The position numbers and the translations under genes were made by a program. From Spinacia oleracea (lineage: Eukaryota > Streptophyta > Magnoliopsida > Caryophyllales > Amaranthaceae), in NCBI RefSeq assembly GCF_020520425.1, contig NC_079490.1:7316001-7380000 (forward strand): DNA of 64,000 bases, in the 5' to 3' direction. Below the pieces are notes generated by a model, which was not told the DNA's origin, did not search any database, and saw only the letters and a list, made by a program, of their open reading frames with translations. Shown here one piece after another: positions 43,436 to 56,110 of the stretch (the stretch's first letter is position 1; each line of letters starts with the position of its first letter).

Positions 43436-46400
43436 ATGGGTGTCAATAATTTGTTCCAAATTCTTTGTTTTTGGGCAATAATAAGTTGTTTTCTTCCTTT
43501 AACAATTTCTGGGTTAGTGAGAATCAGTCTCAAAAGAGCTCATCTACAACATCATCAAACAAGTTTCAATGAAATTAGATTTTCCAGGAAGTTGGGAACA
43601 TTTGAAGTGGCAAATGTTGGTGATTCAATTATATATTTGAAGAATTATATGAACACTCAATTTTATGGAGAGATTGGAATTGGCACACCACCCCAGAAAT
43701 TTGCAGTTATATTTGATACTGCAATTTCCTATCTTTGGGTTCCATCTTCTAAATGCAACTCTTCTGTAAGTCTCTGCTTTCAGATTTTGTTGATACAAAA
43801 GCAGTTATTCCAATGATGGTTATTAGTATGTTCGGCTATGAGAGTGCGTTCTATTGACCTAACTTTCACTTATTTTTTCTGACATTATGAAATATAAACT
43901 TATCAGAACTTATTTTAGTTATAAATTGTAATTATTGTTACTAAACTTATCTTATCTGAAATTAAGGGAACATAACAGGTTGTTAGGTTACATTATAAGT
44001 ACACGTGAACAGTCGATAAGGTGAATTTGTGCTTGTATTCAATTATTAACTCATAATTAAGCTGTACTTTTATTGTAGGTGGCTTGTGATTTCCATCACA
44101 GGTATAATTCAAGCAATTCAAGTACATTCACCAAGATAGGTAAAACCTTTGCTTCATTATCTTAAAAACAAACTCATTTTGACAAATAATTTGAGACCAT
44201 AATTTAAGTTTTAATTATGTGGTCAACTTGTCCATGTAATCTTGTCACATAGCTTGTTAAATGTTGATATGTGTAGCTAATAATATGCCATCTTACTCTC
44301 CAGGAACCCCGTATGATATTATTTATGGGACGGAAGCAAAACTCATTGGTATTCTCAACCAGGATAATGTTGAAATTGGAGGTCTACTTGTCAAAAACCA
44401 AGCAAGTTTCTAATTAATTTTATCAATATTTGATGTCTTAACTATTTTCTTGCACGTACACCCACCTACAAGAGGTGAGTGGCAGTTTCATCTCCAAAAT
44501 CATGAACTATTTTCTTACACGAGTTTTTTTTAACATGACTTGTTGTGACTTACTAAGTTAATATCCTCTCCGTAGCACAACCTTAGTGAGAATTGAAGTT
44601 CACTTTTCGACTAATTATTGTGCAAGAAACATTCACATGATAACATAATAGGCATCATTGTTGCTAATTAGTGACAAAAATGGCACTCTTTGCTAGTTAG
44701 GAAACATAATTTGGCTATGTTACATGGACTTTTCATTTTTTGTAGTGAATGTTGTGCAATGCATGCAAATAATACCTTCCCTTGGAACAAATTAACTTAC
44801 AATGGCTATATTACATGGATTCTTCATTCTTACACACAAAACTACTCTTAACCTCTGTTCTGTCACCTTATTTCCACTATTTCATGAAAAATAAGTTCAG
44901 ATAAAGATAAGTTCATGAAAAATGGTTGACCAAGTATAATTTTAAATTTTATTATGTTCAGATAAGATAAGTTCAGGAAAAAAAAAGTGAAATCATGTTT
45001 TTACAAAAATGTATGCATGCAGATACTCTTCGAGGTAACTAGTGAAGACAGCCTAACTTTGGTACATGCTAAATTTGATGGTGTAGTAGGGCTTGCATTT
45101 CCAGATAAATCAGACGGGAACGCCAACCTTATATGGTAAACATTACTCCGTATAACTTAGGCATGAGTTTTTTTCCTCTTTTAATATGATCATAAACACC
45201 AAGTTTCTAACTATCATGTAGGCATACAATGGCAGAACAAGGGCTATTAGAGAAGAAGATTTTCTCGATTTGGTTTAACATGGATCCAGAAGCAGAATTA
45301 GGAGGAGAAATAGTTTTTGGTGGAGTTGATCCTAATCATTTCAAGGGAAAACATACATATGTTCCTGTGATCCAGAACCAGGATGGTATATGGCAGGTCA
45401 GTAGGAAACATAAAGAAAGTACGAAAATTTACGTGAATAATCTGAGAGTTATAGTAGTCTACTGGATTAGGTTTCGTGTACGCACGGATATTATAAAATT
45501 ATAATTTGACCATTTTGTATAAAATATTTGAGTAAGACAAAATTGTTCGAAAATAAAGTAGTATGGAGTACAAAAGATTTTGACGGATTTTCAAAAGATT
45601 AATTAAATTTTAGTGAAATATACTGAATCTTTTCCATAAAAAGTTATTGAAAACAAATAAATGAATAAAAAAATAAAGGTTTTGGCGGGAATTTTTTTAG
45701 TATAATATATTACCTTAGAATAATCCAACTGTGTGTCTGTGGGCTTGTGTTTTTATTATGATTCCAACTTCCAAGTGATCAGAGATTCAGAGGTTACAGT
45801 TTTGGGATTTTTGTGAGACTATTGCAAGTATACGAGTTGATCCCCAAAGATGGATTAACCTAGATGGTCTAAAGTTTACATTAGTTGATCATATAAGTTA
45901 GTTATTAACAGACTTTTAATGACATTTAAGGTTTCTTCTTATTGTATATTCAGATTGAAATCGGGGAATTCTTCATTGGCAACCATTCATCTGGTATAGT
46001 TTCGGTGATCATAAACATCAGTTGATTTCAAATGATCTGTATTTAGTTCCATTAAGTTGGAGAAATGATCATAAAACTCTTTGAATTTCCATTCATGTTT
46101 TCCTAGGCTACTGTCAGGAGGGTTGCCCTGCTGTGTTAGACTCAGGATCACCATTACTTTCAGGCCCTTCGGTATTTTCTGAAATCTCTTCCATTTTCTC
46201 TTTTCATTCTCTACCTAGGTTCTGTTAAAATTATTCTACTGATATCTCGTGAAATTTCAGACTGTTATTATTGAGATAAACCACGCGATTGGAGCAAAAG
46301 GTGTCAAAAGCATGGAATGCAAAGAAGTAGTCTCTCAGTATGGAAAGATTATATATGATCTTTTAAAATCAGGGGTCTCTTTCTCCTTACCCGGCCCTTT

Positions 46401-47849
46401 TGTACTGTCCCTCAATTTCCCTTCTGAGTCGCGCAATTTATGAAAAGTTTATTATTTTTTATCTGCAGGTTAATCCTGATAAAGTATGTTCCCAAATCAG
46501 CTTGTGCTTCATTGGTTCTCAACATTTGAGGTTAATCCTTTTACATCTTAAAGACCTTTAGTTCTAAAGTAGATAGCGTAAATGTGAGGACTCGGTAAAA
46601 TAATTTAACGGACTTGGGAATGAAATGAAGTTATAGATTGCAGAGTTGGATATACATAGCCTCTTTTCTAGGGCAAGGAAACAATTTTCACTCTTGGAGT
46701 TTGGCAAGACTTTGTTGCTTTGTTCTTTTTACCCAAACTCCCCTTACACGGAATCATTCTGATCTTGGCTCTATTCCGGTTTGGTCTGTTCTGGTCTGAA
46801 TTTTTCTTATCTGGTCTGATTTTAAGAATAAGGTAAAGAGAACACAACCTAAACCCTAATTGGGACTTATATAGACTAGCTTTTAGTCGTATAATAAACG
46901 TGTTTCCCTCATCGAAATTTATATGAATACATGATCTTATTTAACCTGAAACCTTTTTTTTTTTGAGCCTGAGTCAATTTATACTTCATTTTTCCCAAGA
47001 GAGACTTAATGACATTTTCTTCTTTAAGAGTTCATATTCCATAAACCAAATTGATCTGCAGGAATGATCTGAAGACGGGACAGGAAAGACAAAACAGAAA
47101 AGAACTTACATCAGTTACAGATGATCTGTTATGCAGTGCCTGTCAGAAGACAGTAACTTGGACTCAGAACCAGATGAAACAGGAAAAAACCATCAAAGAA
47201 ATACTGAAATATGTTAGAAAGGTCATTTTTTTATTACCTCATTTTGCAGATTTCTTTCTTCTAATTAAGCTTTTCAAGCTTCACTAATAAAATCTGGTTT
47301 CCGCTCGTTGCAGCTATGTCATAGCTTTCCAGCTCCTGCAGGAGATGTAGTAGTCCCTTGTGACCGTATCAAACGCATGCCAAACTTGACGCTCACGATT
47401 GGAAACAATCCTTTCACATTCACTCCTCAACAGGTTTGATTAGTTCGTTTCTATTTTATCAAGTGTGGTGTTAATTAGGTGCTAATGATGCTACAAGTTC
47501 AAGATTAAGTGTTCATCCAAATTCAAGGGCATTTTAAGTTTTGTGTTGCTTATACCCGTGTTACCTCCCTCAATTAACTGCAGTACATTCGTACAACTGA
47601 AGAACACGATAAAAAGATCTGCAGAAGCCAGTTTTATGCAGTGGATCTGCCATCTCCTGCAGGCTCATGGTACGCTTGATTTGCATTTTACGATACAAGT
47701 TGTTTGCTCGATATTTGAGGTCTTCTTGCAAATCCTCATTCGATGTTTGTCATCTTTGTCACAGGATCTTTGGAAATGTATTCATGGGAGTGTACCATTC
47801 TGTTTTTGATTTCGGCAACCAGCGAGTGGGCTTTGCGGAAGCAGTCTAA
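43436..47849 (+). CDS. AP2: phytepsin-type aspartic proteinase homologue with altered active site (13 exons, 502 aa)
   Basis: Exons: 43436-43765, 44079-44139, 44304-44401, 45023-45135, 45222-45396, 45954-45993, 46107-46171, 46261-46374, 46469-46530, 47062-47221, 47314-47433, 47584-47669 and 47765-47849 (1509 nt, in frame throughout). Layout as AP1: signal peptide (about 5-25), LVRISLKR propeptide, two lobes, and a PSI with all six Cys ([22 protein letters not shown]). Key differences: the first motif is FDTAIS (Asp94, Gly replaced by Ala), the second is LDSGSP (Asp284 kept, Thr and Ser changed), and the flap keeps Tyr138 but reads [11 protein letters not shown] instead of YGSGSISG. Intron 3 uses a GC donor (CAA|GCAAGT) and is absent from AP1. 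No stops or frameshifts. Likely reduced or no catalysis (inference). It may be a regulatory homologue or an early pseudogene, or active despite the changes. Confidence 0.88.
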
Positions 47850-48639
47850 ATAGATAGCTCGTAATCTCTGTTTTCGAATTAAGTTTTGTGCATCATATCT
47901 GCTCAATAATGGATGTTGTTGTTGCAACTAATCCTTTTCAAGTAGTCAGCAACAGATTTACATTGCAAGTCATGTAACTAGTACTTTATGGAATTAGGCT
48001 GTTAACTTTTACTGATCTGATCTATTTTAGCCTGATTTTTTCTGTTCTGTTTTATAATATGACCTGATCTAGTGTCACATATAATTTTCTTAGAGAAAAT
48101 CAGTTAAATATGACAACATTTGTCTTGTCCGAAAGTTTTTTTTTAAAAAAATATCAAATTTAAAGCTCTCAATTATTGTTCTTTTAGTATTATTTTAAAC
48201 CACTAGAAACATATGGTCATCTTATGAATTTTATTTAAAAGTAATAGTCATTCACTAAGCAATTTTCGAGTAAGGTGGGTTAATTAGGTTATGAAAGTAT
48301 GTAAGATAGTTTTCCATCAAAAAAAAAAGTATGCAAGAAAGTTGCAAACCTTGCAAAATTTTCTACTTATAAACCAAAAAGAATCTCAGAAAAAAAAAAG
48401 GCAACAACTTGGATCAGAAAAGGCATATGATTCAACAAACTCGACACTCACAGCAATTGCAAGTTTGCAACTGTAAAACAACCATATCATTTAAGGTATC
48501 TATTTTCTGTTTTTCACACATGCATATCAACGTCTAAACAACGTAAAAGAAAGTAAAACAAACAGGGGGAAATGGGAAATTGTTATATGATGAGCGTCAT
48601 TCAGACAGGCGTGTATTTGTTCTTCTGCAAATCTAGTCG
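47850..48639. other. Convergent intergenic region between AP2 and the G-patch gene
   Basis: It holds the 3' UTRs of the two convergent genes. 48005-48070 contains CTGATCTGATCT-type degenerate repeats as at 46750-46830 and 60350-60620. No gene. Confidence 0.5.
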
Positions 48640-51600
48640 TCAGGACTGATCTTCATCACTGTCATTTCCAAAGATAGAGACCACTGGTACCTTCGGCTTC
48701 TTCTTAGCAGCAATGTTGAATGAGCTCTGTCAAGAAACAAACCAGAAATGGGGTTCAGACCTTATATAAGAAAGAAATACCAGGAAATAATCACCATAGT
48801 ATGAAGCAAGAGGATGGCAAGCTTAAGCTACTTGATGAAATTGATGCGGTAACAACCTGATAGTTACAGTTACAGCACCCTCCCCGAATCATTCTATTTC
48901 CTACTAGTGAAATGTGGTACAGCCAAAAATCTCATACAGATGATACATAATGATATTCCCTCCATCCGGAATCAGTTGTTACATTGTCCAAACACCTCAT
49001 AATTAAGGTTATAATTTAACATATACAAAAAAAGGACCTTCGTAACAGTAATGTTGTTTCTATCCACATTTAGTTCAAGTAGTGGCATATTAGGAAACCT
49101 AATCATTAACCAATTATTTTAGGAAATGTGATGATTTTCCCAGGCACCTTAGAGTATCATAAGTGAGTCTGTGACTTTATTCTGGACATGGGAAGAACAA
49201 AATTTTCATAGTTAAAAAGGCATGTGGACAAGTTCTCAAAAGATATATTTGTGACAAGAGTCTTCGTAGTTCTAATAGCAGTCAATTCCAATTAATGCCC
49301 AAAGATATATTTGTGACAAGAGTCTTCGTAGTTCTAATAGCAGTCAATTCCAATTAATGCCCAAAGATATATTTGTGACAAGAGTCTTCGTAGTTCTAAT
49401 AGCAGTCAATTCCAATTAATGCCCAAAGATATATTTGTGACAAGAGTCTTCGTAGTTCTAATAGCAGTCAATTCCAATTAATGCACATGATATAGATTTT
49501 GTATGACCTAAATATCACAGTCTTACATACCTTAGCTGTGCCACTTTTAGCGGAAAAGCCAAATTTCAGTGCTTTTCGCTGATCAATATCAACAGGTGCA
49601 CTAGCAGCTGTTGTTGCATCCATAACAGGAGTATTTCCAGACTGCTCTTGTTCTTGCTGTTGCTGTTCCTCTTGCTCTTGTGTTTGCTGCTGCTTGCGAG
49701 CATCAGCACTGATAAACAAAGATCTAGAATAAGATTCATAATAACAAACAGAGGACAATCATATCAAAAAAGTTCATGTAAAAAAAGCAAACATTTGGGA
49801 AAACTTGGCCATCTCTTTCTCTTGTCGTTGCATTTCTCGCTTTAGCCGGTCATCGCGGTTGCTACCATGCATCTCTCTCATCTCCTTAAAGCGCTGTAGA
49901 CACGAACACAATTGATTAGATTGGGAAAGCAGCACAAAGATAAGTGCAATAAATCAAACGAACGCAGACTTTACCATTTACCTTTCTATGATTGTGATCA
50001 TAGGAGCTCAGGTGAGCTTCAAATTCCATAGCCAACTTGTATTGCTTGTTACACAGATCGCAGAAAAATACTTTGCGTATTTCCTTCACCTCAGTCTGAA
50101 TTTTTTGCTCCCGTTCTGCCAACACCTGATTTCAATATGTGCACGAAGCAGGCAGAAGAACCCACCAGGTAATAAAAACTGCACGAAATTCTCAAGAGCT
50201 TCCAAAGTGGATGTTCGCTCATCCTATATCATTCCCCTCAAAAGACATACATATATGCTATATGCTGCCTTCTGTTATTATATATAGGTTTCACAAAAGG
50301 TAATGAATCAAACCACTTTATCTAATACTCCTATTACTGGCATTGATAGACTACAAACTAAATTAACAAATTGTTGGAATACCTCTCTCTTCCTTGCAAC
50401 TTCATCTGTTTCCTCCACCTCGATGTCAAGCTTTCTACGCTGTATATTTTCTTCTGCCGTATAGTAATCATCTTCTTCTTGCTTTCCAATGCCTAGTTTC
50501 GGATCTCGCATGCCCGATTTTATTGGCTCAGTTATACCTGCAGAGGTCAAAGGACACTAAATTTCTTACAGTAATAGACAGCAGTAGCTACAAGCTAAGA
50601 AAACAAAAATCATACAAAACTTTTCAGTGCATTATAGGATTTGTATTATTTTCAGAAAACCACAAATCTGCTGCCCAAAGTTCTAGATGTTGCAAGTCAA
50701 AGTACTATATTAGAGGTCAGGGTATCCTGTTTTCTTTTAAGGAACAGGGTATCCCTTAGTCGTCTCTTCTTTTGAAAAGTAAAAGATACAATGTACATGA
50801 TACATGCCATGCCTAATTCAACTATCAGCTTAAAATTTCTCTATGCCACTGGGAAAGAAGGTGGGACAATAGTCTAGCACCAAATTTGTTTTATATGAAT
50901 CTCATTGCCTCTAAAAGGGAAAAATTATTGACAAAACAACAACAAAATCATAGGCTTATTCCAAAGGGGTACCATTAAAAATGTTCTCTACTACGTTTGT
51001 CTATGTTCCACGGCTAGACTTCTCTATAACTGATGTTGTAATAAGGGAAACTAGTGTTTATGCACGTCATGCGTGTGTGAAATTTCATATGAATATTGTA
51101 GTTTTATAAAGCAAAGGTCATACGGAGTATGTATTTGCTTAGATAAATGGAAATTTACTTATTTTTGTTTTGAAATGATCTTTTTATAGAAATAGATAAA
51201 TTAATGTTTTACATTTAAACAAATTTAACACGATAATAAGGTATAATAGGCATTTCACAAAGGGACACTAAAAAGTCAAACACCTCATGTGTTTCCTTAT
51301 ACTTCCTCCGTTCTTATTTACATGACACAATTGGGTTTATGACACTATTCACACAAGCTCATTTGACTTCCTTTTGTGATTTATACTTAAGAAAAAACAT
51401 AGTCGTGTGGAGTCTTATTAGATTCGTCTCAAGGGTCTTATTAGATTCATCTCAATAAATATTTTTTAAATATCAACTTTTTATAATTTTTTCTTATCCA
51501 TAGTTGAAGATATTAATGTTTGAAATCATGCATTGGCAAACGTGCCTAAATAATTGTGTCATTTAAAAAAGAACAGAGGAAGTATAATACTAGTTTTATA

Positions 51601-54579
51601 TGCACGCAATGCATGCGATATTAAATTGAAACGTCACATTGTGTTATTGCGTCTAATAACCTCAAATAATAAATAAGAAAAATTGTTCATAAAGTTCCTC
51701 CAAACAAACATTTCACTATTGTAACTATTGTGATTGTATTTTTTTATGCACATATAAGATGAGGCCACTAATCTCTATCTAATCTCTATTCTATAAGGGA
51801 AGAGCGGAGGGCATTTAAGTAGTCACACTTTTGGTGTCCCACTATCTAAAAGACTAAACTACCCTCAGTTACTTTACAATTTAATTAATTAGTTAAAAAA
51901 TAAAGAATAAAATAATCTATAAAACATTCAAACAAAGAAGTGTAAAAACGTATCACAAATCAAGAAACAATTAAGATTATATCACTGTTAGAATATATGT
52001 TAATATATTCTGATTTATTGTAATTGATGTAAAAGTTGTAGCATTAGTCAACGTCCATATTTAGTTTGCGTAATTGACGCAATTGATTGGCATAACAACT
52101 GCTATATTATTCTCATATTGTTCTCCATGTATTTTGTGTATTGCAAGATCGTGAATGAAATATGAACGTTAACTAAATAGGAAGGTTAACTAAATAGTCA
52201 ACGTCCATATTATTCTGTAGCATTAGTCAAAGTTCATATTTAGTTAACGTCCATATTTCATTCACGATCTTGAAATATATACAGAATACATGGAGAATAA
52301 CATGAGAATAATATAACAGTTGTTATGTCAATCAATTACGTCAATTACGCTAACTAATATGGACGTTGACTAGTGCTACAACTTTTACATCAATTACAAG
52401 AAATCGGAATATATTAACATATATTTTAACAGTGATATAATCTTAATTGTTTCTTGATTTGTAATACGTTTTTAAACTTCTTTGTTTGGATGTTTGCTAG
52501 ACTATTTTATTCTTTATGTTTTAATTAATTAATTAAATTGTAAAGTAACCGAGAGTAGTTTAGTCTTTTAGATAGTGGGACACCAAAAGTGTGATTACTG
52601 AAATGCCCTCAACTCTTCCCTTATAGAATAGAGATAGAGATATAATCTGATTTATTGTAATTCATGTAAATGTTATGCCAATCAACGTCCATATTTAATC
52701 AACGTCCATATTTAGTTAACGTCCATGTTTCATTCATGATCTTGCAAAATATACAGAATACATGAAGAATAATATGAGAGTAATATGTCAGTTGTTACGC
52801 CAATCAATTACGTCAATTACGTTAACTAAATATGGACGTTGACTAATACTACAATATTTATATCAATTACAATATATCTAATATATTCTAACGTTGATAT
52901 AATCTAACGTTGATATAATCTTAATTGTTTCTTGATTTGTGATACGTTTTTACACTTCTTTGTTTGGATGTTTAGTAGACTATTTTTTTTTTTTAATTAA
53001 TTAATTAAACTGTAAAGTAACCGAGGGTAATTTAGTCATTTATATGGAGGGACACCAAAAGTGTGATTACTGAAATGACCTCAGCTCTTTCCTTATTTCC
53101 TTATAGAATAGAGAGAAAGAGAAAGAGAAAGATACAAATGAATTATCAGATCTTAATTTAGTAGATTGAATACAAAGAAATCTCAAAAGACTATTAACAG
53201 TACCACGCAAAAGATTTTCACCAAGTACAATCTAGTTAGGAAGACTTCTAGCAATTCCAGTGTTACCTAATTCTCTGATCACCCGCACGAACCGCGAACC
53301 AAATACACGAATTATAACGTGAAAATGGTACTATTTTGGTCTAATTTAGCAAATTAGGTAGCGAATTGCGTACCCGTACCCAGTCTCATACTAGCGAACC
53401 AGGTAACAGTGAGCAATTCACAAAAAATAATGCTTTCTAGTAGTACGGTCACTTGAGTCTCAAAAAGGTAACATGTAGGTCAAGATCACTCTCTTCATTT
53501 CTCTTCAAACCAAGCTCATGGAGGCTTGATGAACTATTACTTTGTGAACCATGTCATCTGAGGAAAAGACAAATGGTGAATAAAGGGGCTATTCTTTCCA
53601 GTTTCCACCTAAAAACCCCTAAATTCATCAGCCCTAATCTGAATTTATGAAACCTGATTCACCTAAAACTTATATTTTAAGGTAAAGGCCAAGACCTGAC
53701 ATGATACACTAGCATTAACTGTAGGCATATCAATTATCATGACTCCAGAGTCATGACCCTGACATAAGTCACATAACTCAAATTGTCAAATTGAAATGCA
53801 GCACCCCAACTCCACAAGAAATATGCAGATATCGATTCAAACACACACACACAATTAATACAGCTGAAAGAACACCGAACAGGCGAACACGTACCTTGCT
53901 CATCCTTTCCAAGTCCCTTCCCTCTCCATCCCATTTTCTGAAGAAGCTTGAACCCAATATTAGATGATGACATTTGCCTGTCCTCTGATGCTTGTTCAAC
54001 GTTATCCAAATTAACATTCTCAGTAGGCCTGTGGTTGATTGGCAAGCGAAATTCTTTGCCAAAATCCCCACCAAACAAATCCTGATAAACAAATTGCACA
54101 GAAATGAAAAGGAGTAAACAAAAAACATTACAATGTCAATCTAACTCAAACATAGATTGCCCACCTAGAAGCACTATGAAAATGATAAGCGGCAGCAACC
54201 AATACGACACTAAAATGCACCCACACTGTTCAATCCGATATCACATCTTTAACTACTAGTCAGTAGTCAATAGGTTGTTTGTAATTGTACTACAAGAGGG
54301 AAGAAAGAATTCAAAATAAATGGAACAACAAAATCACCGTAGTTCTGAAAAAAGGTATCAAGATTCAAGACTCAAGAGTTCCCAATAAACAAAATAGAAT
54401 AACCATTCACGATTTAGGTTGTACGGCGTAGTTCATTATTAAGGGGCTGCCCCCATACTGCACACAGTAGATTTCCTAAAAATGTAAACCTCGTGCGAGG
54501 AGTCCTTTACCTCTTCCCTTTCATGTTTTTTATCTCGCCGGCTTGATTCTGCTGCACTGTATTTCCATCTACGGTCCAT
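48640..54579 (-). CDS. G-patch and C2H2 zinc-finger protein (7 coding exons, 306 aa)
   Basis: Minus-strand coding exons 54579-54511, 54081-53895, 50537-50383, 50125-49982, 49893-49793, 49708-49531 and 48726-48640 join in frame (921 nt). The start is MDRRWKYSAA at 54579. Residues about 62-105 form a G-patch (IGFKLLQKMGWRGKGLGK), interrupted by an intron at Gly86. A C2H2/U1-like finger has Cys159, Cys162, His175, His181 (CX2CX12HX5H). A Q/E-rich run covers about 216-236 and the acidic C-terminus ends FGNDSDEDQS. G-patch proteins typically bind RNA or activate DEAH helicases; with the finger, a nuclear pre-mRNA processing role is likely (inference; similar in layout to GPATCH8-type proteins). 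Intron 2 (3.36 kb) is swollen by Helitrons and a MITE. The last intron has a 62-bp tandem array. Confidence 0.92.
49241..49488. repeat. 62-bp tandem array, four near-identical copies
   Basis: The unit AGATATATTTGTGACAAGAG.. to ..CAATTCCAATTAATGC starts at 49241, 49303, 49365 and 49427 (period 62). The copies are almost identical, so the array is young. It lies in the last intron of the G-patch gene, about 43 bp from the penultimate exon's donor. Confidence 0.93.
51051..51076 (-). mobile_element. Helitron 3' terminus
   Basis: On the minus strand an imperfect hairpin (CACGCATGACGTG) is followed by CATAAACA and CTAG, ending at 51051, then T. Its 5' end is probably one of the TCTCTATTCTATAAGG termini at 52634 or 53114. 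Confidence 0.5.
51302..51582. mobile_element. Stowaway-like MITE (281 bp)
   Basis: TIRs CTTCCTCCGTTCTTATTTAC and TTTAAAAAAGAACAGAGGAAG lie between TA dinucleotides (51300-51301, 51583-51584). It lies within G-patch gene intron 2. Confidence 0.75.
51590..51616 (-). mobile_element. Helitron 3' terminus
   Basis: On the minus strand the hairpin GCATGC-ATT-GCGTGC (one mismatch) is followed by ATATAAAA and CTAG, ending at 51590 before T. It lies directly next to the right end of the MITE. Confidence 0.6.
51783..52634. mobile_element. Palindromic Helitron-ended unit (852 bp)
   Basis: Both outer ends read inward TCTCTATTCTATAAGGGAAG (51783 plus, 52634 minus), then GAGGGCATTT and ACACTTTTGGTGTCCCAC. 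The arms are inverted copies of about 400 bp meeting near 52195-52215 and sharing GAAATCAAG/CTTGATTT, CAACGTCCATATT and ATACATGGAGAATAA-like words. Two Helitron-type 5' ends face outward. No target duplication was found. Confidence 0.7.
52650..53114 (-). mobile_element. Third copy of the palindromic arm, Helitron 5' end
   Basis: Direct copy of the right arm of 51783-52634 (same order: CAACGTCCATATT, TTCATTCATGATCTTG, AATTGTTTCTTGATTTG, GGGACACCAAAAGTGTGATT). It ends at the minus-strand 5' terminus TCTCTATTCTATAAGG at 53114. It has a short internal duplication (AACGTTGATATAATCT twice near 52893-52921). Confidence 0.65.
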
Positions 54580-54585
54580 TTGCCC

Positions 54586-56110
54586 CTGTAAGAGGTTAAA
54601 AAACAAAGAAAATCAGTCCTCTGATTGTTCTTGTCCAAATCTTTAATTAATATGGAGATCCGTGGATATATTGAGGTTCATCAAACATAAGAAATTGAAA
54701 ACTTCTTCCATTATCTATTTCAATATTTAACAACTTAAAATATGGAACATGTTTTGACAATAATCCATCAATGGCAAGCGACAAATGGACTAGTGAACAA
54801 CAGTTGAAATAAAAGTTACAAGAATTGATCGTAGCATAACTCAGGATAAAACTGCTCAGACATTTCTTTAAGAACGTGATATTTTTAAAGTCAGATGACA
54901 GCATAGCTATAGGGAGTTGTGTAACAGTGTAGCCATCTCCCATGAACTTTTCTTAAATGCATATGCAGTGGCTAATATCTAGAGCTACCAAGCCTACCAT
55001 AGATGCTACAAAGCCTACCATAGATGCTACAAATATTAACGAGATATGTTTTAGATATCTATGCGCCAGCAGGCAAAATGATGCCTTTCAGTGAGAGGCG
55101 GCATATTATTAAGTTTCAAAACTACAAATAGAAAAACCTAAATTAAAATGATGTTTCATGGTTTATCTTAGCACCCCCACCACCTAAATGTTGTTCCGCA
55201 CTTCACACACTTGTGATCAGTAGTTCAGTACCATGTAAACTAAAACATCCTGCTAGCCACGTCTGCTTCCTCCGTTCTCAGACACCCATCAAATAGGAGC
55301 ATACAATTTACAATAATCATAGACAATTCTCGCTCGTCAATACATTCACACATCCTAGAGTTATAAAAGGAAAACTAACAAACAACTACTTTTTATTTAT
55401 CAATCCATTCACAGACATAATGTTACTACTCCGTATCATCATCCACGTCTACTTCCTCCAGTCTCAGGCACTCAGCAAATAGAAGCACACAACTTACAAG
55501 TTACAATAATCAATTAATCATAGGCAGTTCTCAACCGTCGCGCAAATCCTAGAGCTAGAATCGAAGACCAAACAAACAACGTTCCTATATCAACCCAATC
55601 ACAGAGTCACAATTTACAGTGACATCTAGCTATAAACTAACATACAAGCTTCTAAAGCTAGACAATCAATAATCAATGGAACACATACTCCATAGTCGAT
55701 TTCCAGCAAATCACTTGCTAATACCAAATATATAAGAGAGGGATTATCAATACCCAACCCATCAACTCCCCAGCAACTCACCAAAATTCAACTTTTTTCG
55801 ACGAACTTTGCCAAACAACTAAACGGGTAAATAATGCCAAAAGTAAATGAGATTTAGCAAGAAATTAAAATCAAGCATAACTCGACTCCTAAAGCAGCAA
55901 GCAAAAAAACTTTAATTACAGTACTCAATTAAAAACCCTAGATTGAACAGTTAAGATCATACCCACATAAAAATAATTGGGGAAGAAATCAAATTGATAA
56001 ATTGAATACTTTTTAAGTAAAGCAGAGATCAATAGATTACCAGAAGAGCAACGACCACCACTATCTCGTTCTCTCTCTCCTTTGACTGTGACGCTGTGTC
56101 TGTGCTCTCA
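54586..56110 (-). promoter_or_regulatory. 5' UTR exon and leader intron of the G-patch gene
   Basis: On the minus strand an acceptor TTACAG|GGGCAAATG (exon start 54585) and an upstream donor CTTCTG|GTAATC near 56041 suggest a leader intron of about 1.45 kb and a 5' UTR exon around 56041-56110. It contains a 20-bp duplication (AAGCCTACCATAGATGCTAC, 54990-55029) and a diverged direct repeat (about 55258-55365 and 55446-55556). Confidence 0.5.

Noticed and set aside
48955-49200. Stowaway-like left end ATTCCCTCCATCCGGAATC
   Set aside because: No matching right terminus with a TA could be found in the following few hundred bases.
49241-49488. Regular direct repeats that might suggest a CRISPR-like array
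   Set aside because: The repeats are contiguous 62-bp units without unique spacers, in a plant intron; simple tandem array.
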